From the NCBI GenBank assembly GCA_003978375.1, contig QNZW01000213.1, positions 1 through 12,583 of the forward strand: a stretch of DNA of 12,583 bases, read 5' to 3'. Position numbers and translations under genes: made by a program. Shown here piece by piece: positions 11,426 to 12,583 of this stretch (the stretch's first letter is position 1; each line of letters starts with the position of its first letter). Below the pieces are notes generated by a model. The model had not been told where the DNA came from. It saw only the letters and a program-made list of their open reading frames with translations, and did no database searches. This DNA comes from Sulfurovum sp. Its GTDB lineage: Bacteria > Campylobacterota > Campylobacteria > Campylobacterales > Sulfurovaceae.

Positions 11426-12583
11426 TTAAAATTCAATCTCTTTTCTTCTATTATTTAAATAATTATCAACACCCTCTGCAATACCTTTTGCAAGTAAGTT
11501 TTGGTAGGTTGAAGTAAAAAGCCTTTTTCTCTCTTTTGGATGTGAAATATACCCTACTTCTACAAGTATAGAAGGTCTACTAGCCCCTACAAGTACATAA
11601 AAGGGTGCATGTCTTACTCCAGCATCTTTCACACCTCTATAACGTGAGCGTAAATTGGTAATGATGCGACGTTGTACATCAATCGCTAATTTATTAGATT
11701 GTACAATCTTAGGACCATTGAGTACAGAATCTATAATCACATGTTTACTCAAATTTGTACCAGCACCTTTTAAAACAGCCGCATTTTCACGTGCAGCAAT
11801 GCGTTGGGATTTTGCATCTCTAGTATTTTGCAAGAAAAAAGTCTCTACGCCATGTACACTATTACGTCGTTGTTTAGGAACAGAGTTTGCATGAATAGAA
11901 ATAAATGCTACAGAAGCTTTTTTGTCTGCTATATGCGTACGTTGTGAAAGTTTTAAAAAACGATCAGAATGACGTGTAAGATAGACAGGATAACCACGAC
12001 GTTTGAGTGCTTTGGCTACTTTTTTGGCAATACTTAATACCAATACTTTTTCTTTCTTTTTACCACCAATAGCCCCACTATCATGCCCTCCATGTCCTGC
12101 ATCTATCACAATAAGTTCATGCGAATGAAAAGAAGTGCTTTGTTTAGGTACTTTATAAACTATTGGTTTTTTTTTAGGTTCGCTTCTTTCACTCAGTACA
12201 ATATGTATTTTTCGTTTTTTATGAGGTTTTGGTGTAGTCCTAGATGAAATTTTATCTTTGTAAGGTAGAGGAATATGATATTCTTTCTTCATAAAAATAG
12301 GCTGATAGGCAGCACAACTATAAGGTGTTGTACTTGTTATCACAAGACGTACAATATCTGGTTTGTATTGTGCAATTTTTATTTTTTTTTGCTGGTTGAA
12401 AAAATCATGTGTTACTAAGTGCACATTGGGAAAATCAAACACTTGTCTGCATGGTTTTTCAAGTCTAAAATGTTTAATTTTATTTTTATCATAATCTTGT
12501 GAAAATGTTAAACGTATCTCATTTTTTATCAATCTTACATGCTTAAGTTGATTTGCAGAAGCAACAAGTAAAGTGCTAGATAA
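11426..12583 (-). CDS. N-acetylmuramoyl-L-alanine amidase with AMIN-like N-terminal domain (partial, start outside the window)
   Basis: The frame is open to the window edge, giving 385 visible residues. An in-frame TTG at 12532 is not the start: the codons before it read 'LSSTLLVASANQLKHVRL', the end of a signal peptide with an A-S-A cleavage site followed by an AMIN-type beta strand. AMIN domains target periplasmic amidases to the septum or peptidoglycan. After about 75 residues comes a long Lys/Pro-rich linker ('KPHKKRKIHIV', 'EPKKKPIVYK'), then Amidase_3 with 'IDAGHGGHDSGA', 'SIHANS' and the catalytic 'LVEVGYIS'. It should be an exported AmiA/AmiC-type cell-separation enzyme. It is a paralogue of the next gene, with strikingly similar DNA in the catalytic end. 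Confidence 0.9.
   Translation of the reverse strand, partial: LSSTLLVASANQLKHVRLIKNEIRLTFSQDYDKNKIKHFRLEKPCRQVFDFPNVHLVTHDFFNQQKKIKIAQYKPDIVRLVITSTTPYSCAAYQPIFMKKEYHIPLPYKDKISSRTTPKPHKKRKIHIVLSERSEPKKKPIVYKVPKQSTSFHSHELIVIDAGHGGHDSGAIGGKKKEKVLVLSIAKKVAKALKRRGYPVYLTRHSDRFLKLSQRTHIADKKASVAFISIHANSVPKQRRNSVHGVETFFLQNTRDAKSQRIAARENAAVLKGAGTNLSKHVIIDSVLNGPKIVQSNKLAIDVQRRIITNLRSRYRGVKDAGVRHAPFYVLVGASRPSILVEVGYISHPKERKRLFTSTYQNLLAKGIAEGVDNYLNNRRKEIEF

Noticed and set aside
12530..12532. TTG as the start of the upstream amidase
   Set aside because: The frame continues upstream into a signal-peptide end and an AMIN strand, so the true start is outside the window.
1..12583. CRISPR arrays, tRNA or rRNA genes, insertion sequences
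   Set aside because: No regularly spaced repeats, cloverleaf-like sequence, transposase or terminal inverted repeats were seen.

Overview
The window looks like a chromosomal segment of a free-living, sulfur-metabolising member of the Campylobacterota (Sulfurovum/Sulfurimonas-like). Evidence: AT-rich DNA, the compact run folD-lepB-rpiB-apt, a short Epsilon-type TsaC/Sua5 protein, a SorAB-type sulfite:cytochrome c oxidoreductase pair resembling Campylobacter jejuni Cj0005c/Cj0004c, and small periplasmic monohaem cytochromes. The genus is inference; no rRNA or tRNA gene is present.

Layout. (1) 1-249: the C-terminal end of a probable Ser/Thr kinase-like protein, followed at once by what looks like the decayed first codons of an assimilatory nitrate reductase (nasA-like). 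(2) 285-1577, minus strand: a DUF234/PD-(D/E)XK nuclease-like protein, whose conserved N-terminus lies upstream of its first ATG in the same frame, and a small cytochrome c. (3) 1643-5213, plus strand: folD, lepB, rpiB, apt and an Lgt-family membrane protein, closely packed and probably one transcript. (4) 5351-7883, plus strand: a putative lipoprotein, a large multi-cluster radical SAM protein of the tetraether-synthase (Tes/MJ0619)-like type, a possible 33-residue protein, and a NifU-like Fe-S protein. (5) 8030-8841, plus strand: a TsaC/Sua5-like protein overlapping a HIT-family protein. (6) 9047-10560, plus strand: Tat-exported molybdenum sulfite dehydrogenase (sorA) overlapping its cytochrome c partner (sorB). 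(7) 10583-12583, minus strand: two tandem paralogous N-acetylmuramoyl-L-alanine amidases, the upstream one cut by the window edge.

The most interesting region is 4.5-7.9 kb. It combines an Lgt paralogue that has lost the usual Lgt signature residues, a lipoprotein of unknown function, a radical SAM enzyme with cysteines for a rubredoxin-like site and about three Fe-S clusters, and a NifU-type Fe-S carrier. This suggests a membrane-lipid or lipid-linked modification pathway outside the usual housekeeping set. The domain calls rest on visible motifs; the pathway is inference.

No gene-free stretch exceeds 300 bases. I saw no insertion sequence, CRISPR array, tRNA or rRNA.
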